Part shown: positions 42,571 through 54,988 of the stretch, one piece after another | Layout of the letters: each line of letters starts with the position of its first letter | How positions within the stretch are numbered: position 1 is the first letter of the stretch | DNA from: Linyphia triangularis | Lineage: Eukaryota > Arthropoda > Arachnida > Araneae > Linyphiidae | DNA: 64,000 nt | Direction of reading: 5' to 3' | Assembly: GCA_963978545.1 (NCBI GenBank) | Contig: OZ021730.1 | Coordinates: 186,001 to 250,000 of the forward strand | Made by a program: the position numbers and the translations under genes | Notes under the pieces: model-generated | What the model saw: only the letters and a program-made list of their open reading frames with translations | The model's database searches: none | Told to the model about the DNA's origin: nothing

Positions 42571-43435
42571 TGATGTAAAATCAGGTGGAAATGCAACCTT
42601 TTATAGGTACAGTTGCAGAATGAAAGGTGGACCAATGGCGACACGACAAAACCGAGCAGAGGAAACTGGTAGGGTCAGCTTGCTATTAAATTACTTTAAA
42701 CGATTAACTCAGACATGGCACAGCTTCTAAGCAAAAGAAATGAACTTCAAGAAAAAGCGACGAGAACTGAGAAAAAACATCACATTTTCAAAAAATTGCA
42801 GAAGTTGAACAATTTTAAAATTGATCGTTAGTCTGTCCCTGCTTCTCAGCACTAATGCTTCATTTTTTCAAATGCAATACCTGTCAAAGTATTGTTTTAG
42901 AACATATGAAATTTTAAACCAGGCATTACAAGAGTAACACCAACTCATTAATGAAATTTGAAGGAAAAATAAAAGAAAGTTTTTTTTTATTCCAATTTGA
43001 AAAGAATTTTATGCTTCCTCATTAATATTTTAAATTAATAATCTGAAGAAAACACCACATTATTTTTGCTTTAAATTTTGTAAATGAGCGCTATTATTCC
43101 AACCCTTGTATTTTTCAACTTCAACACAAAATTGCTTGATTTAATAGTTTCTCAAACGGCCCTTTTAAAGACCCAAAAATAACACACGACTGGTCCGTTT
43201 ACATGCTATCATTTTAATTCCAGTTCAGTTTTATGCCCTAATGCAATGCTTTCTTCGGAACATTACATGATACAAATATAACGATATATGTGTCGATGAC
43301 AATATTTCGATTTTTTTTTTGGAGCAAAATTACACTAGTTATTTCCTAAGCTCCTCCCTCCTGCTTTGCAATTGGACCACCTCACTCTCCGCAACCATAC
43401 CTATAAAAGGTTGCATTTTTCCAGTCTTCGCATTC
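42571..43435. promoter_or_regulatory. Divergent TATA promoter pair, unit 2
   Basis: The leftward side has CCAAT at 42632-42636, TATAAAAG as complement at 42598-42605, and an initiator TCAGTT about 33 bases further at 42571. The rightward side has ATTGG at 43371-43375, TATAAAAG at 43402-43409 and CCAGTCTTCGCATTC 20-34 bases after the TATA start. Both share the order ATTGG(A/T)CCACC, 19-20 bases, then CTATAAAAGGTTGCATTT, so they are inverted duplicates of each other. A degenerate histone-type stem-loop (+) lies at 43158-43173. The leftward promoter should drive the ankyrin gene and the rightward one the Gag-only element. Confidence 0.75.
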
Positions 43436-44987
43436 CCAATCAAATCATGATCAGAATCACGAGCTAGTCGGACCTGTTACCGATCGTTCTTCATCATTCC
43501 CATTTGTTGGTTTTTACTGACGTTTCTGAAATGGTGAGGCGCAAAGCTATCAAACCTAAGCCTGCATCTGCTAAGGCAGTTTGCCATGTTCCTGTTGTAG
43601 TTCCCACTAAGGTGGATGAGCCGATTGATGTTTCCTTTGCTAGTACCCCTGTAGTACCCATTAATATGGATGAGCGGATAGCTGTTGTTCCAGTGCCGGG
43701 TACCAATGAAGTACCCATTAATTTGGAGGAGCGGCTTGATGACATTTCTATCCCTGAGATTCCAGTGCTTAACTCCCCTGTTATAGTTAACACTGCTGCT
43801 GATTCAGGTGAAGCTGAATCGCCCAGATTCATTCTTAATCTCCCCAATGCTATCCAGTATGATGAGGCAAATCTGGCCAACATTTCTGGCGCCAAATCTA
43901 CTGATATCTCTTTCTCTCTTAGCCCACCTCGCTCCTTCAAAGTTGTTATTCGAGGTTTAAATATCAAATCCTCTATTTTGGACATAGCCGACTGGCTGGT
44001 CTGGAAGAAACCAGAGTTTTCCCCCATTCAGATCACCCAGATGAAACGCCGTAATGGGCATAAGATGCCCCTTTTTATTTTGGAGTTCCCTTTCACTGAA
44101 AATCAAGCTGACATTTTTTCCTGGCGTATCATGTTATACACCAAAGTCAGAATTGAACCCCTCATAGGCAGGAAGGCGAGCGGACCCCAACAATGCTACA
44201 AGTGTCAGCATTGGGGTGCCCACCTTGCTGCTGAATGTACCTCTCCCATCAGATGCCGACACTGCTCTCTTGATCACAGTAGTCGTGCATGCCCAATTAA
44301 AAAGGGCCCAAAGCTTTGCTGCAACTGTGGCCAAAATCATACAAGCTCTTCTCTCTCCTGTCCGACTCGTAGAGCTTTATTTACCAACCCTCAGACGGTC
44401 ACCAAGACTACCAAACCTCCCCCTCTAAATTCTGACTGTACCAGATTTGTTCCTCGTCCCCTGATTATCAAAAGTATAACTAAGACCTATGCAAATGCTG
44501 TCTGTCAAACAATTGGAACCACAGTCAACAAGGCGACTGAATCAGTTGTTCTGACCCCCATTCAGACTTCCTCTAAAGATTCTCAAGCTGGCTCTGGTCT
44601 TGAATCTTGCCAACTCAATGATAAATGCTACGTTGCATTTTTATTCACTCACGGTTTCATTATGGATGAGTTTTCCGACCTTCAAGATTGTTACGACTGG
44701 ACCGAGGATAATGCATCCTTCTTTTTACCAGTTATACAATTTATCAGGAATTTCCCACCAGTTTGGACTCCACTGCCCTGTGCTTAGTTTAGCTCCTCCC
44801 ACGTGCCTTTTCCTCGCTTTCTATTGGAAGGTGATCCAAGCCAGCTCCTGTACCAAGTGTGGTTTCATGTTTTGCTTTTATTGTATGCCAGTTCCGATAT
44901 TTCGTCCTTCAATTTATCCCACCCTTCATATCAGAGAGTATAGCATCTTCGGATCAGCACTCCGTTAATTGTAATATTAAAAAGTAA
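43436..44987 (+). mobile_element. Gag-only Jockey-type element, unit 2
   Basis: Delimited by AGTCTTCGCATTC at 43423-43435 and 44988-45000. It contains a 95-bp leader, one Gag-like ORF and a 200-bp 3' region ending AATATTAAAAAGTAA. No endonuclease or reverse transcriptase is encoded, so movement would need an autonomous partner. The insertion point is 34 bases after the start of the TATA box, placing the element at the promoter's start site. Identical borders in units 1-5 show one original insertion copied with the array. Confidence 0.88.
43531..44787 (+). CDS. Gag-like protein of Gag-only element, unit 2
   Basis: 418 residues from the first ATG (MVRRKAIK); the frame is open slightly upstream but without ATG. 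A PRE_C2HC-like domain lies at about 135-215 (FKVVIRGLNIKSS...FILEFPF). Three zinc knuckles at about 220-278 follow: CYKCQHWGAHLAAEC, CRHCSLDHSSRAC and CCNCGQNHTSSSLSC. The C-terminal ~45 residues (FSDLQDCYDWTEDNASFFLP) form a conserved module also seen in the unrelated copy at 10621-10867. Its role would be binding and packaging RNA. It resembles Jockey-clade ORF1 proteins; no ORF2 follows. Confidence 0.88.
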   Translation: MVRRKAIKPKPASAKAVCHVPVVVPTKVDEPIDVSFASTPVVPINMDERIAVVPVPGTNEVPINLEERLDDISIPEIPVLNSPVIVNTAADSGEAESPRFILNLPNAIQYDEANLANISGAKSTDISFSLSPPRSFKVVIRGLNIKSSILDIADWLVWKKPEFSPIQITQMKRRNGHKMPLFILEFPFTENQADIFSWRIMLYTKVRIEPLIGRKASGPQQCYKCQHWGAHLAAECTSPIRCRHCSLDHSSRACPIKKGPKLCCNCGQNHTSSSLSCPTRRALFTNPQTVTKTTKPPPLNSDCTRFVPRPLIIKSITKTYANAVCQTIGTTVNKATESVVLTPIQTSSKDSQAGSGLESCQLNDKCYVAFLFTHGFIMDEFSDLQDCYDWTEDNASFFLPVIQFIRNFPPVWTPLPCA

Positions 44988-45214
44988 AGTCTTCGCATTC
45001 TCAGATTTAGAGCTCTGAGAGTAAGACCTGACTCTCGCCTCTTTCTTGGCGCTTTTTGACTGGGTTTCTAACCCTATATGCGGGCTGGTTCACCAAGTGG
45101 TTGCAAGGATGAAATATGTAAACAATACAGGCAGATCGCTACATTTTTACATGCAATTTTATATTCAGTAGGTTTTTTATGTTGTTGGAAGTTATAGCTC
45201 CCATCCTAACAAAC

Positions 45215-45230
45215 GGCTCTTTTCAGGGCC
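45215..45230 (+). terminator. Histone-type 3' stem-loop, unit 3
   Basis: Identical to the unit 2 element. Confidence 0.7.
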
Positions 45231-45692
45231 CAAATATGACACACTTTGCTTGACATGTTGACTGTTTCATAACATTTTCTGGACTCAATACAATACAAAT
45301 TTACTCAAACAAACGTTTAAAGCTAATATTGCCGTGTTACAATTACAGGGAAAGAGGAGTCCTTTATTTGTAGCTGCCCAATTCTAATTCTTGAACTCTC
45401 GTTTGAGGAATTGAATACAAAAGTGACCTTCTCTGTCATCTCGATTTGTGCTTGATCATTATAGTAAACATGGACATATTTAATTATGTGAAACGTCTGC
45501 CTGTTTATGTGCAAACTTTAAGGAATACGAAAACTAAGGACATCTCTGAAACAGATGGATCATGCATTTGGTGGTATGTTGTTGAAATGCCATGTACGGT
45601 GTTACATTTGGAACTATTTGTTTCTATATAACGACTAGAGATTTTGTATCTGCCTCCCATGGATAAATTGCTTTTACCTAATAATTTTCCGT

Positions 45693-45810
45693 GGTCACGT
45701 TTATACCACGCGGAACGTACATGCTTCTATTCGGTCACCGAAGTCAAGCAATATGTGCTGCGGTCAGTACTTGAGAAGGTGACCGGTTGGGAACGATTAG
45801 TACAGTTGAC
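45693..45810 (+). rRNA. 5S rRNA-like sequence, unit 3
   Basis: Identical over its length to the unit 2 copy as far as I can see, followed by the same T run. Confidence 0.75.
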
Positions 45811-46497
45811 ATTTCATTGTTTTTTTATTTTTTACTTCTAATATATTACTTCACTTAAAGCCAGGAATAAGGCAAACATAAAATCTAATTGTTTATATCT
45901 AACAAAATATCGATAGTTTAGGCATGTTCACTTCACGAGCTCCCTACATTACAATTTATTGGGTTATTTTTATTACCACTTTAATACATCACTCAAAGTC
46001 AAACATAAAATCTACTTGCTTATATCTAACAAAATATCAATAGTTTTCTTCATGATAGATTTGGCACGTTCAATCCACGAGTTAACTACATTACATTAAG
46101 CTAATTGTGAGTGACCAGATCTATGTGAAAATCAAATGTATAATGTGCTTTTGCAATTTCATCTTAAAATACAGCACTCTATTTAAAGAATGGAGACTTG
46201 GTTTTTAGCGATATATTAGGCGAAATTTTCCTCCTTTATTGGAACTGGAATGCTAGAGGTAAAAGCAATTTTTAGATATCTGGTATGTTATTGAAAAAAA
46301 AAACTAAACATGAAAATTCAAATAATTCATTTATTAAATCCTGATATGTTTTATTACATGTATATGATATAAATTTTTGAGCAAAATAAAAAAAACATTT
46401 TTAAAGAAAGCATACAAGTTTTAATCTTTGAAACATAGGTAAAATTATATGTACAGTTACATAATCAACAATATATTCAAAACAGAAGTGTAGGGCA

Positions 46498-48292
46498 CTA
46501 ATTACAAAAAGCTATAATTACACTTAACAAATCATTTTGATCCAAGTAATTTGCCAAAACACAGGCACAATCGTAATTCAACAAAACTTTTCTTGGCATG
46601 CTGTAATTCACATCAGAAATGCCTTTTACAGCAGTATATACATTACATTCCTCTAGTTTGTCTTTTAACAATGAACGTTCTAATTTAGAGGATATCAATT
46701 GCGAATACAAAGGATATCGTTTATTTGCAATTATTAGCAATAATTGATCCACGTTAAATCCTTCTTCTGCATTGCTGTACATTTTATAGCCGGAATACAT
46801 TTGCATAAATTCAAACAATGTCCGACCATTGCCAAGATTATCTGACTTCATTCTATGCAATTCCTGCTCACATTTAATTGCGTATTCTGACAACATTCCT
46901 TGGAGTTCGTGTTCACGAGTCCAGTCCTCGATGTTGAAGTCCGGCTTCTCAAGTAAGCAATACTTCAACAGCAATTGAACGATAGCAAGGCTGCATCCGT
47001 TTTCTATTGCTAGGTCCAAAGGACTGAGACCATTTCGGTTTTTGACATTAACGTGGGAACCTCTTCTCAGCAACATTTCAACTACGCTCGGATGACCTGT
47101 CTGATTTTGCACCGCTTTATGCAGTGGCGTGTCACCAAATTCATCTACTGAATCAACATCTATGCCACTGCTAATCAAGAATTTGACGAAAACTGCCGTA
47201 CATCCGTTAATGCACAGGGCACTGTGCAGAAGTGAGCCACCGCACTGGTTTTTGGCAGTGTTGACGTTCATATCCAGGTAATCGAGGAGAAATGTAAAGA
47301 TACTAACGTTGAAGTGTCCCAAAGCGTGGAAGAGTGGGCTTTGACCTGAAATGTTAGCACTGTGCAAATCTCCGCCGGCAATAAGCAACAATCTGATAAC
47401 TTCCAGTTCCGCATTCAGAGCAAGTGCTATAGACAGACTCGAATCGTCCGGAAGATCGGCTCTGGCTCCTAGGTAAAATTAAAATTACAACTTTAATTAA
47501 GGAAAGTCTTAAATCTAAAATAATTCAAATAACAGAGTTAAATATATTTACTAGTTACCAATATTGGCAAACCTTTTATGAATATTTAAATGGAAATACT
47601 GCTATTTTAAATCTTAACAGAAGGTTATCTTACAATACTACCGCGTTAAAGGAATTAACTTAAATTTCTAATCTATCCAAATGTACACGAAATGAAGTTT
47701 TGGATATGCAATTCAGAATCCTTTTATCTAATTTAAAAGTAATGAATAATTTTGTCATTTTCTTCTGTAAATGCAGGTGGGACAAACTTAATCTCTGAAA
47801 TAAGTTCATAATTATTTTGACAAAAAGATTTTTGAAACAGTTAAATTACCTTTTAAGATGTAATGTAAGATGTAGGAATGGGATATGAGGAAGCAACAAA
47901 AAATTGACAATTCAGCGTACATGGAAATATTTCGGTCTAATAAAAGGCTCCCTTAAAAATTGTTGTAGAAAAGCGTTTACATATTAATTTATGTTTTTAC
48001 ATACCTCCTTCTACCAATGTTCTGATCGTTTCAAGTCTGTTGCTGCAATGTAGGGCATTGATGAGAGGTGTTGGGCCGCCATGACAGAACTGGAAATTAG
48101 GATCTGCGCCATAATAGAGAAGCTTGACGATGGCGATCGAGCATCTTCGGTCCGTCAGAACCCGAAGCAGGGGGGATTGACTGCCTTCTACTTCGTTGGC
48201 CGAAGAAGGGTCACGTTGCAGGATCAGTTGGATCTCACTCAAATCCCATTCTTCTTCGTACAATACACTGTGAACAGAAGTGTTTTCAGGCA

Positions 48293-48293
<1 letters not shown>
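46498..48293 (-). CDS. Ankyrin-repeat protein with PRANC-like tail, unit 3
   Basis: Exons 48005-48293 and 46498-47468 with a 536-bp intron and intact splice sites. An in-frame 3-bp deletion in exon 1 (near 48118) removes one leucine from the KLLLYYGADPN helix, giving 419 residues. It falls in the second helix of an ankyrin repeat and might disturb its packing. The rest matches the unit 2 protein. Confidence 0.87.
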
Positions 48294-48298
<5 letters not shown>

Positions 48299-48328
<30 letters not shown>

Positions 48329-49229
48329 AAGCATTTTCAAAAGTTTGAATATTCCATTTTACTTTTGTAATCAAACGATTAAACTTAAGATTGGTACGTT
48401 TCAATCTTAAGAGAAAAGTGCCATTATTTTTTTGTCAAATTCTATATCTGTCGGAATATTGTTTCAAAACCAAAGGTATTTTCTTTAGGAATAGCAACAG
48501 CAATATCAGCCCATTGTCAAAAATTTGAAGTTGAAAATAAAAGTATCTTTTAAGATTACTAAAGGTTAAAGATTAATATTTAGTTCATTAAAATTTTTTA
48601 AACTGTAAAAAAAAAAAAAATCATATGACTTTCCCTTTAATATTTGTTTATGTGTTACCAATACTTATGTATACTTGAAATTCATGCGTCTTACAACAAA
48701 ATTTATGAAGATATTGCGACAGAAAGTATGCGGAAGCGTTGACACGGTCATACCGGCTATCTTTCGATCATCGGATACAAGCATTATGGGTCAAATACAG
48801 GAAAAAGCCAAACAAAAAATATACTTGCTGTTTATTTTACTAAGATACACGTCAGTAATTTAAAATGGGGTACCTAAAATACAAGTTGAGGGACCAGGAT
48901 AGACAATGAACCCACCTAATTCTGTTACCAAGAAAATAGGTGGGTGGCAAGTGGTCTGACCTAAGCAATGAACGAAGCCACGCTTTAGAGCCCAACACCA
49001 CTACCGAAATCATTGGAATTTATGATTGGGAGGGAAAAACAGCTGGACGATCCAGATACTGAGGTCTGGGAACAGCAAACCCTAAAGAGAAATGTAAACA
49101 CAAATGCAAGTATAATATGAATACATTTTTTACCAGTAATTTTGTTCAAGGTGAATCTGCAATAATCCGAGATCTATGGGTAGACAGCTCTGAGAGAGAT
49201 CTGGTCGCTTCAGAGTCTAGAGTCGAACT
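48299..49229 (-). other. Ankyrin 5' leader region, unit 3
   Basis: As in unit 2, with the Jockey-like leader fragment at about 48890-49005. A local change (AATCATTGG for AATCCGTGG) lies near 49010. Confidence 0.5.
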
Positions 49230-50094
49230 GATGTAAAATCAGGTGGAAATGCAACCTTTTATAGGTACAGTTGCAGAATGAAAGGTGGACCAATGGCGAC
49301 ACGACAAAACCGAGCAGAGGAAACTGGTAGGGTCAGCTTGCTATTAAATTACTTTAAACGATTAACTCAGACATGGCACAGCTTCTAAGCAAAAGAAATG
49401 AACTTCAAGAAAAAGCGACGAGAACTGAGAAAAAACATCACATTTTCAAAAAATTGCAGAAGTTGAACAATTTTAAAATTGATCGTTAGTCTGTCCCTGC
49501 TTCTCAGCACTAATGCTTCATTTTTTCAAATGCAATACCTGTCAAAGTATTGTTTTAGAACATATGAAATTTTAAACCAGGCATTACAAGAGTAACACCA
49601 ACTCATTAATGAAATTTGAAGGAAAAATAAAAGAAAGTTTTTTTTTATTCCAATTTGAAAAGAATTTTATGCTTCCTCATTAATATTTTAAATTAATAAT
49701 CTGAAGAAAACACCACATTATTTTTGCTTTAAATTTTGTAAATGAGCGCTATTATTCCAACCCTTGTATTTTTCAACTTCAACACAAAATTGCTTGATTT
49801 AATAGTTTCTCAAACGGCCCTTTTAAAGACCCAAAAATAACACACGACTGGTCCGTTTACATGCTATCATTTTAATTCCAGTTCAGTTTTATGCCCTAAT
49901 GCAATGCTTTCTTCGGAACATTACATGATACAAATATAACGATATATGTGTCGATGACAATATTTCGATTTTTTTTTTTGGAGCAAAATTACACTAGTTA
50001 TTTCCTAAGCTCCTCCCTCCTGCTTTGCAATTGGACCACCTCACTCTCCGCAACCATACCTATAAAAGGTTGCATTTTTCCAGTCTTCGCATTC
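49229..50094. promoter_or_regulatory. Divergent TATA promoter pair, unit 3
   Basis: Leftward: CCAAT 49290-49294, TATA complement 49256-49263. Rightward: ATTGG 50030-50034, TATA 50061-50068, target/start region 50082-50094. Arrangement as in unit 2. Confidence 0.75.
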
Positions 50095-51646
50095 CCAATC
50101 AAATCATGATCAGAATCACGAGCTAGTCGGACCTGTTACCGATCGTTCTTCATCATTCCCATTTGTTGGTTTTTACTGACGTTTCTGAAATGGTGAGGCG
50201 CAAAGCTATCAAACCTAAGCCTGCATCTGCTAAGGCAGTTTGCCATGTTCCTGTTGTAGTTCCCACTAAGGTGGATGAGCCGATTGATGTTTCCTTTGCT
50301 AGTACCCCTGTAGTACCCATTAATATGGATGAGCGGATAGCTGTTGTTCCAGTGCCGGGTACCAATGAAGTACCCATTAATTTGGAGGAGCGGCTTGATG
50401 ACATTTCTATCCCTGAGATTCCAGTGCTTAACTCCCCTGTTATAGTTAACACTGCTGCTGATTCAGGTGAAGCTGAATCGCCCAGATTCATTCTTAATCT
50501 CCCCAATGCTATCCAGTATGATGAGGCAAATCTGGCCAACATTTCTGGCGCCAAATCTACTGATATCTCTTTCTCTCTTAGCCCACCTCGCTCCTTCAAA
50601 GTTGTTATTCGAGGTTTAAATATCAAATCCTCTATTTTGGACATAGACGACTGGCTGGTCTGGAAGAAACCAGAGTTTTCCCCCATTCAGATCACCCAGA
50701 TGAAACGCCGTAATGGGCATAAGATGCCCCTTTTTATTTTGGAGTTCCCTTTCACTGAAAATCAAGCTGACATTTTTTTCTGGCGTATCATGTTATACAC
50801 CAAAGTCAGAATTGAACCCCTCATAGGCAGGAAGGCGAGCGGACCCCAACAATGCTACAAGTGTCAGCATTGGGGTGCCCACCTTGCTGCTGAATGTACC
50901 TCTCCCATCAGATGCCGACACTGCTCTCTTGATCACAGTAGTCGTGCATGCCCAATTAAAAAGGGCCCAAAGCTTTGCTGCAACTGTGGCCAAAATCATA
51001 CAAGCTCTTCTCTCTCCTGTCCGACTCGTAGAGCTTTATTTACCAACCCTCAGACGGTCACCAAGACTACCAAACCTCCCCCTCTAAATTCTGACTGTAC
51101 CAGATTTGTTCCTCGTCCCCTGATTATCAAAAGTATAACTAAGACCTATGCAAATGCTGTCTGTCAAACAATTGGAACCACAGTCAACAAGGCGACTGAA
51201 TCAGTTGTTCTGACCCCCATTCAGACTTCCTCTAAAGATTCTCAAGCTGGCTCTGGTCTTGAATCTTGCCAACTCAATGATAAATGCTACGTTGCATTTT
51301 TATTCACTCACGGTTTCATTATGGATGAGTTTTCCGACCTTCAAGATTGTTACGACTGGACCGAGGATAATGCATCCTTCTTTTTACCAGTTATACAATT
51401 TATCAGGAATTTCCCACCAGTTTGGACTCCACTGCCCTGTGCTTAGTTTAGCTCCTCCCACGTGCCTTTTCCTCGCTTTCTATTGGAAGGTGATCCAAGC
51501 CAGCTCCTGTACCAAGTGTGGTTTCATGTTTTGCTTTTATTGTATGCCAGTTCCGATATTTCGTCCTTCAATTTATCCCACCCTTCATATCAGAGAGTAT
51601 AGCATCTTCGGATCAGCACTCCGTTAATTGTAATATTAAAAAGTAA
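50095..51646 (+). mobile_element. Gag-only Jockey-type element, unit 3
   Basis: 1,552 bp between AGTCTTCGCATTC copies at 50082-50094 and 51647-51659. Confidence 0.88.
50190..51446 (+). CDS. Gag-like protein, unit 3
   Basis: 418 residues, all three zinc knuckles and the C-terminal module intact. Two private substitutions lie in the PRE_C2HC-like domain compared with unit 2: DIADW to DIDDW and IFSWR to IFFWR. The frame is open throughout. Confidence 0.87.
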   Translation: MVRRKAIKPKPASAKAVCHVPVVVPTKVDEPIDVSFASTPVVPINMDERIAVVPVPGTNEVPINLEERLDDISIPEIPVLNSPVIVNTAADSGEAESPRFILNLPNAIQYDEANLANISGAKSTDISFSLSPPRSFKVVIRGLNIKSSILDIDDWLVWKKPEFSPIQITQMKRRNGHKMPLFILEFPFTENQADIFFWRIMLYTKVRIEPLIGRKASGPQQCYKCQHWGAHLAAECTSPIRCRHCSLDHSSRACPIKKGPKLCCNCGQNHTSSSLSCPTRRALFTNPQTVTKTTKPPPLNSDCTRFVPRPLIIKSITKTYANAVCQTIGTTVNKATESVVLTPIQTSSKDSQAGSGLESCQLNDKCYVAFLFTHGFIMDEFSDLQDCYDWTEDNASFFLPVIQFIRNFPPVWTPLPCA

Positions 51647-51873
51647 AGTCTTCGCATTCTCAGATTTAGAGCTCTGAGAGTAAGACCTGACTCTCGCCTC
51701 TTTCCTGGCGCTTTTTGACTGTGTTTCTAACCCTATATGTGGGCTGGTTCACCAAGTGGTTGCAAGTATGAAATATGTAAACAATACAGGCAGATCGCTA
51801 CATTTTTACATGCAATTTTATATTCAGTAGGTTTTTTATGTTGTTGGAAGTTATAGCTCCCATCCTAACAAAC

Positions 51874-51889
51874 GGCTCTTTTCAGGGCC
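51874..51889 (+). terminator. Histone-type 3' stem-loop, unit 4
   Basis: Identical to the unit 2 element. Confidence 0.7.
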
Positions 51890-52351
51890 CAAATATGACA
51901 CACTTTGCTTGACATGTTGACTGTTTCATAACATTTTCTGGACTCAATACAATACAAATTTACTCAAACAAACGTTTAAAGCTAATATTGCCGTGTTACA
52001 ATTACAGGGAAAGAGGAGTCCTTTATTTGTAGCTGCCCAATTCTAATTCTTGAACTCTCGTTTGAGGAATTGAATACAAAAGTGACCTTCTCTGTCATCT
52101 CGATTTGTGCTTGATCATTATAGTAAACATGGACATATTTAATTATGTGAAACGTCTGCCTGTTTATGTGCAAACTTTAAGGAATACGAAAACTAAGGAC
52201 ATCTCTGAAACAGATGGATCATGCATTTGGTGGTATGTTGTTGAAATGCCATGTACGGTGTTACATTTGGAACTATTTGTTTCTATATAACGACTAGAGA
52301 TTTTGTATCTGCCTCCCATGGATAAATTGCTTTTACCTAATAATTTTCCGT

Positions 52352-52469
52352 GGTCACGTTTATACCACGCGGAACGTACATGCTTCTATTCGGTCACCGA
52401 AGTCAAGCAATATGTGCTGCGGTCAGTACTTGAGAAGGTGACCGGTTGGGAACGATTAGTACAGTTGAC
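52352..52469 (+). rRNA. 5S rRNA-like sequence, unit 4
   Basis: Same as the unit 2 copy. Confidence 0.75.
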
Positions 52470-53155
52470 ATTTCATTGTTTTTTTATTTTTTACTTCTAA
52501 TATATTACTTCACTTAAAGCCAGGAATAAGGCAAACATAAAATCTAATTGTTTATATCTAACAAAATATCGATAGTTTAGGCATGTTCACTTCACAAGCT
52601 CCCTACATTACAATTTATTGGGTTATTTTTATTACCACTTTAATACATCACTCAAAGTCAAACATAAAATCTACTTGCTTATATCTAACAAAATATCAAT
52701 AGTTTTCTTCATGATAGATTTGGCACGTTCAATCCACGAGTTAACTACATTACATTAAGCTAATTGTGAGTGACCAGATCTATGTGAAAATCAAATGTAT
52801 AATGTGCTTTTGCAATTTCATCTTAAAATACAGCACTCTATTTAAAGAATGGAGACTTGGTTTTTAGCGATATATTAGGCGAAATTTTCCTCCTTTATTG
52901 GAACTGGAATGCTAGAGGTAAAAGCAATTTTTAGATATCTGGTATGTTATTGAAAAAAAAACTAAACATGAAAATTCAAATAATTCATTTATTAAATCCT
53001 GATATGTTTTATTACATGTATATGATATAAATTTTTGAGCAAAATAAAAAAAACATTTTTAAAGAAAGCATACAAGTTTTAATCTTTGAAACATAGGTAA
53101 AATTATATGTACAGTTACATAATCAACAATATATTCAAAACAGAAGTGTAGGGCA

Positions 53156-54953
53156 CTAATTACAAAAAGCTATAATTACACTTAACAAATCATTTTGATC
53201 CAAGTAATTTGCCAAAACACAGGCACAATCGTAATTCAACAAAACTTTTCTTGGCATGCTGTAATTCACATCAGAAATGCCTTTTACAGCAGTATATACA
53301 TTACATTCCTCTAGTTTGTCTTTTAACAATGAACGTTCTAATTTAGAGGATATCAATTGCGAATACAAAGGATATCGTTTATTTGCAATTATTAGCAATA
53401 ATTGATCCACGTTAAATCCTTCTTCTGCATTGCTGTACATTTTATAGCCGGAATACATTTGCATAAATTCAAACAATGTCCGACCATTGCCAAGATTATC
53501 TGACTTCATTCTATGCAATTCCTGCTCACATTTAATTGCGTATTCTGACAACATTCCTTGGAGTTCGTGTTCACGAGTCCAGTCCTCGATGTTGAAGTCC
53601 GGCTTCTCAAGTAAGCAATACTTCAACAGCAATTGAACGATAGCAAGGCTGCATCCGTTTTCTATTGCTAGGTCCAAAGGACTGAGACCATTTCGGTTTT
53701 TGACATTAACGTGGGAACCTCTTCTCAGCAACATTTCAACTACGCTCGGATGACCTGTCTGATTTTGCACCGCTTTATGCAGTGGCGTGTCACCAAATTC
53801 ATCTACTGAATCAACATCTATGCCACTGCTAATCAAGAATTTGACGAAAACTGCCGTACATCCGTTAATGCACAGGGCACTGTGCAGAAGTGAGCCACCG
53901 CACTGGTTTTTGGCAGTGTTGACGTTCATATCCAGGTAATCGAGGAGAAATGTAAAGATACTAACGTTGAAGTGTCCCAAAGCGTGGAAGAGTGGGCTTT
54001 GACCTGAAATGTTAGCACTGTGCAAATCTGGGCCGGCAATAAGCAACAATCTGATAACTTCCAGTTCCGCATTCAGAGCAAGTGCTATAGACAGACTCGA
54101 ATCGTCCGGAAGATCGGCTCTGGCTCCTAGGTAAAATTAAAATTACAACTTTAATTAAGGAAAGTCTTAAATCTAAAATAATTCAAATAACAGAGTTAAA
54201 TATATTTACTAGTTACCAATATTGGCAAACCTTTTATGAATATTTAAATGGAAATACTGCTATTTTAAATCTTAACAGAAGGTTATCTTACAATACTACC
54301 GCGTTAAAGGAATTAACTTAAATTTCTAATCTATCCAAATGTACACGAAATGAAGTTTTGGATATGCAATTCAGAATCCTTTTATCTAATTTAAAAGTAA
54401 TGAATAATTTTGTCATTTTCTTCTGTAAATGCAGGTGGGACAAACTTAATCTCTGAAATCAGTTCATAATTATTTTGACAAAAAGATTTTTGAAACAGTT
54501 AAATTACCTTTTAAGATGTAATGTAAGATGTAGGAATGGGATATGAGGAAGCAACAAAAAATTGACAATTCAGCGTACATGGAAATATTTCGGTCTAATA
54601 AAAGGCTCCCTTAAAAATTGTTGTAGAAAAGCGTTTACATATTAATTTATGTTTTTACATACCTCCTTCTACCAATGTTCTGATCGTTTCAAGTCTGTTG
54701 CTGCAATGTAGGGCATTGATGAGAGGTGTTGGGCCGCCATGACAGAACTGGAAATTAGGATCTGCGCCATAATAGAGGAGAAGCTTGACGATGGCGATCG
54801 AGCATCTTCGGTCCGTCAGAACCCGAAGCAGGGAGGATTGACTGCCTTCTACTTCGTTGGCCGAAGAAGGGTCACGTTGCAGGATCAGTTGGATCTCACT
54901 CAAATCCCATTCTTCTTCGTACAATACACTGTGAACAGAAGTGTTTTCAGGCA

Positions 54954-54954
<1 letters not shown>
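53156..54954 (-). CDS. Ankyrin-repeat protein with PRANC-like tail, unit 4
   Basis: Exons 54663-54954 and 53156-54126, 420 residues, splice sites intact. Differences from unit 2: IAGGDLHS becomes IAGPDLHS (two adjacent base changes, shared with unit 5), and SQSPLL becomes SQSSLL in exon 1. The Gly-to-Pro change falls in the loop of an ankyrin repeat, where it may alter but need not destroy the fold. Confidence 0.87.

Positions 54955-54959
<5 letters not shown>

Positions 54960-54988
<29 letters not shown>

Larger units (their letters stand above)
45001..46497. other. Unit 3 leader, stem-loop and 5S spacer
   Basis: Same content and order as 38341-39837, nearly identical in sequence. Confidence 0.65.
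51660..53155. other. Unit 4 leader, stem-loop and 5S spacer
   Basis: Same content as 38341-39837. Small differences near the start (TTTCCTGGCG, TATGTGGGC) alter the start of the 39-codon ORF region. Confidence 0.65.

Noticed and set aside
43494..44027. 177-codon minus-strand frame opposite the Gag-like ORF
   Set aside because: Antisense shadow of a real coding region with the zinc-knuckle protein on the other strand.
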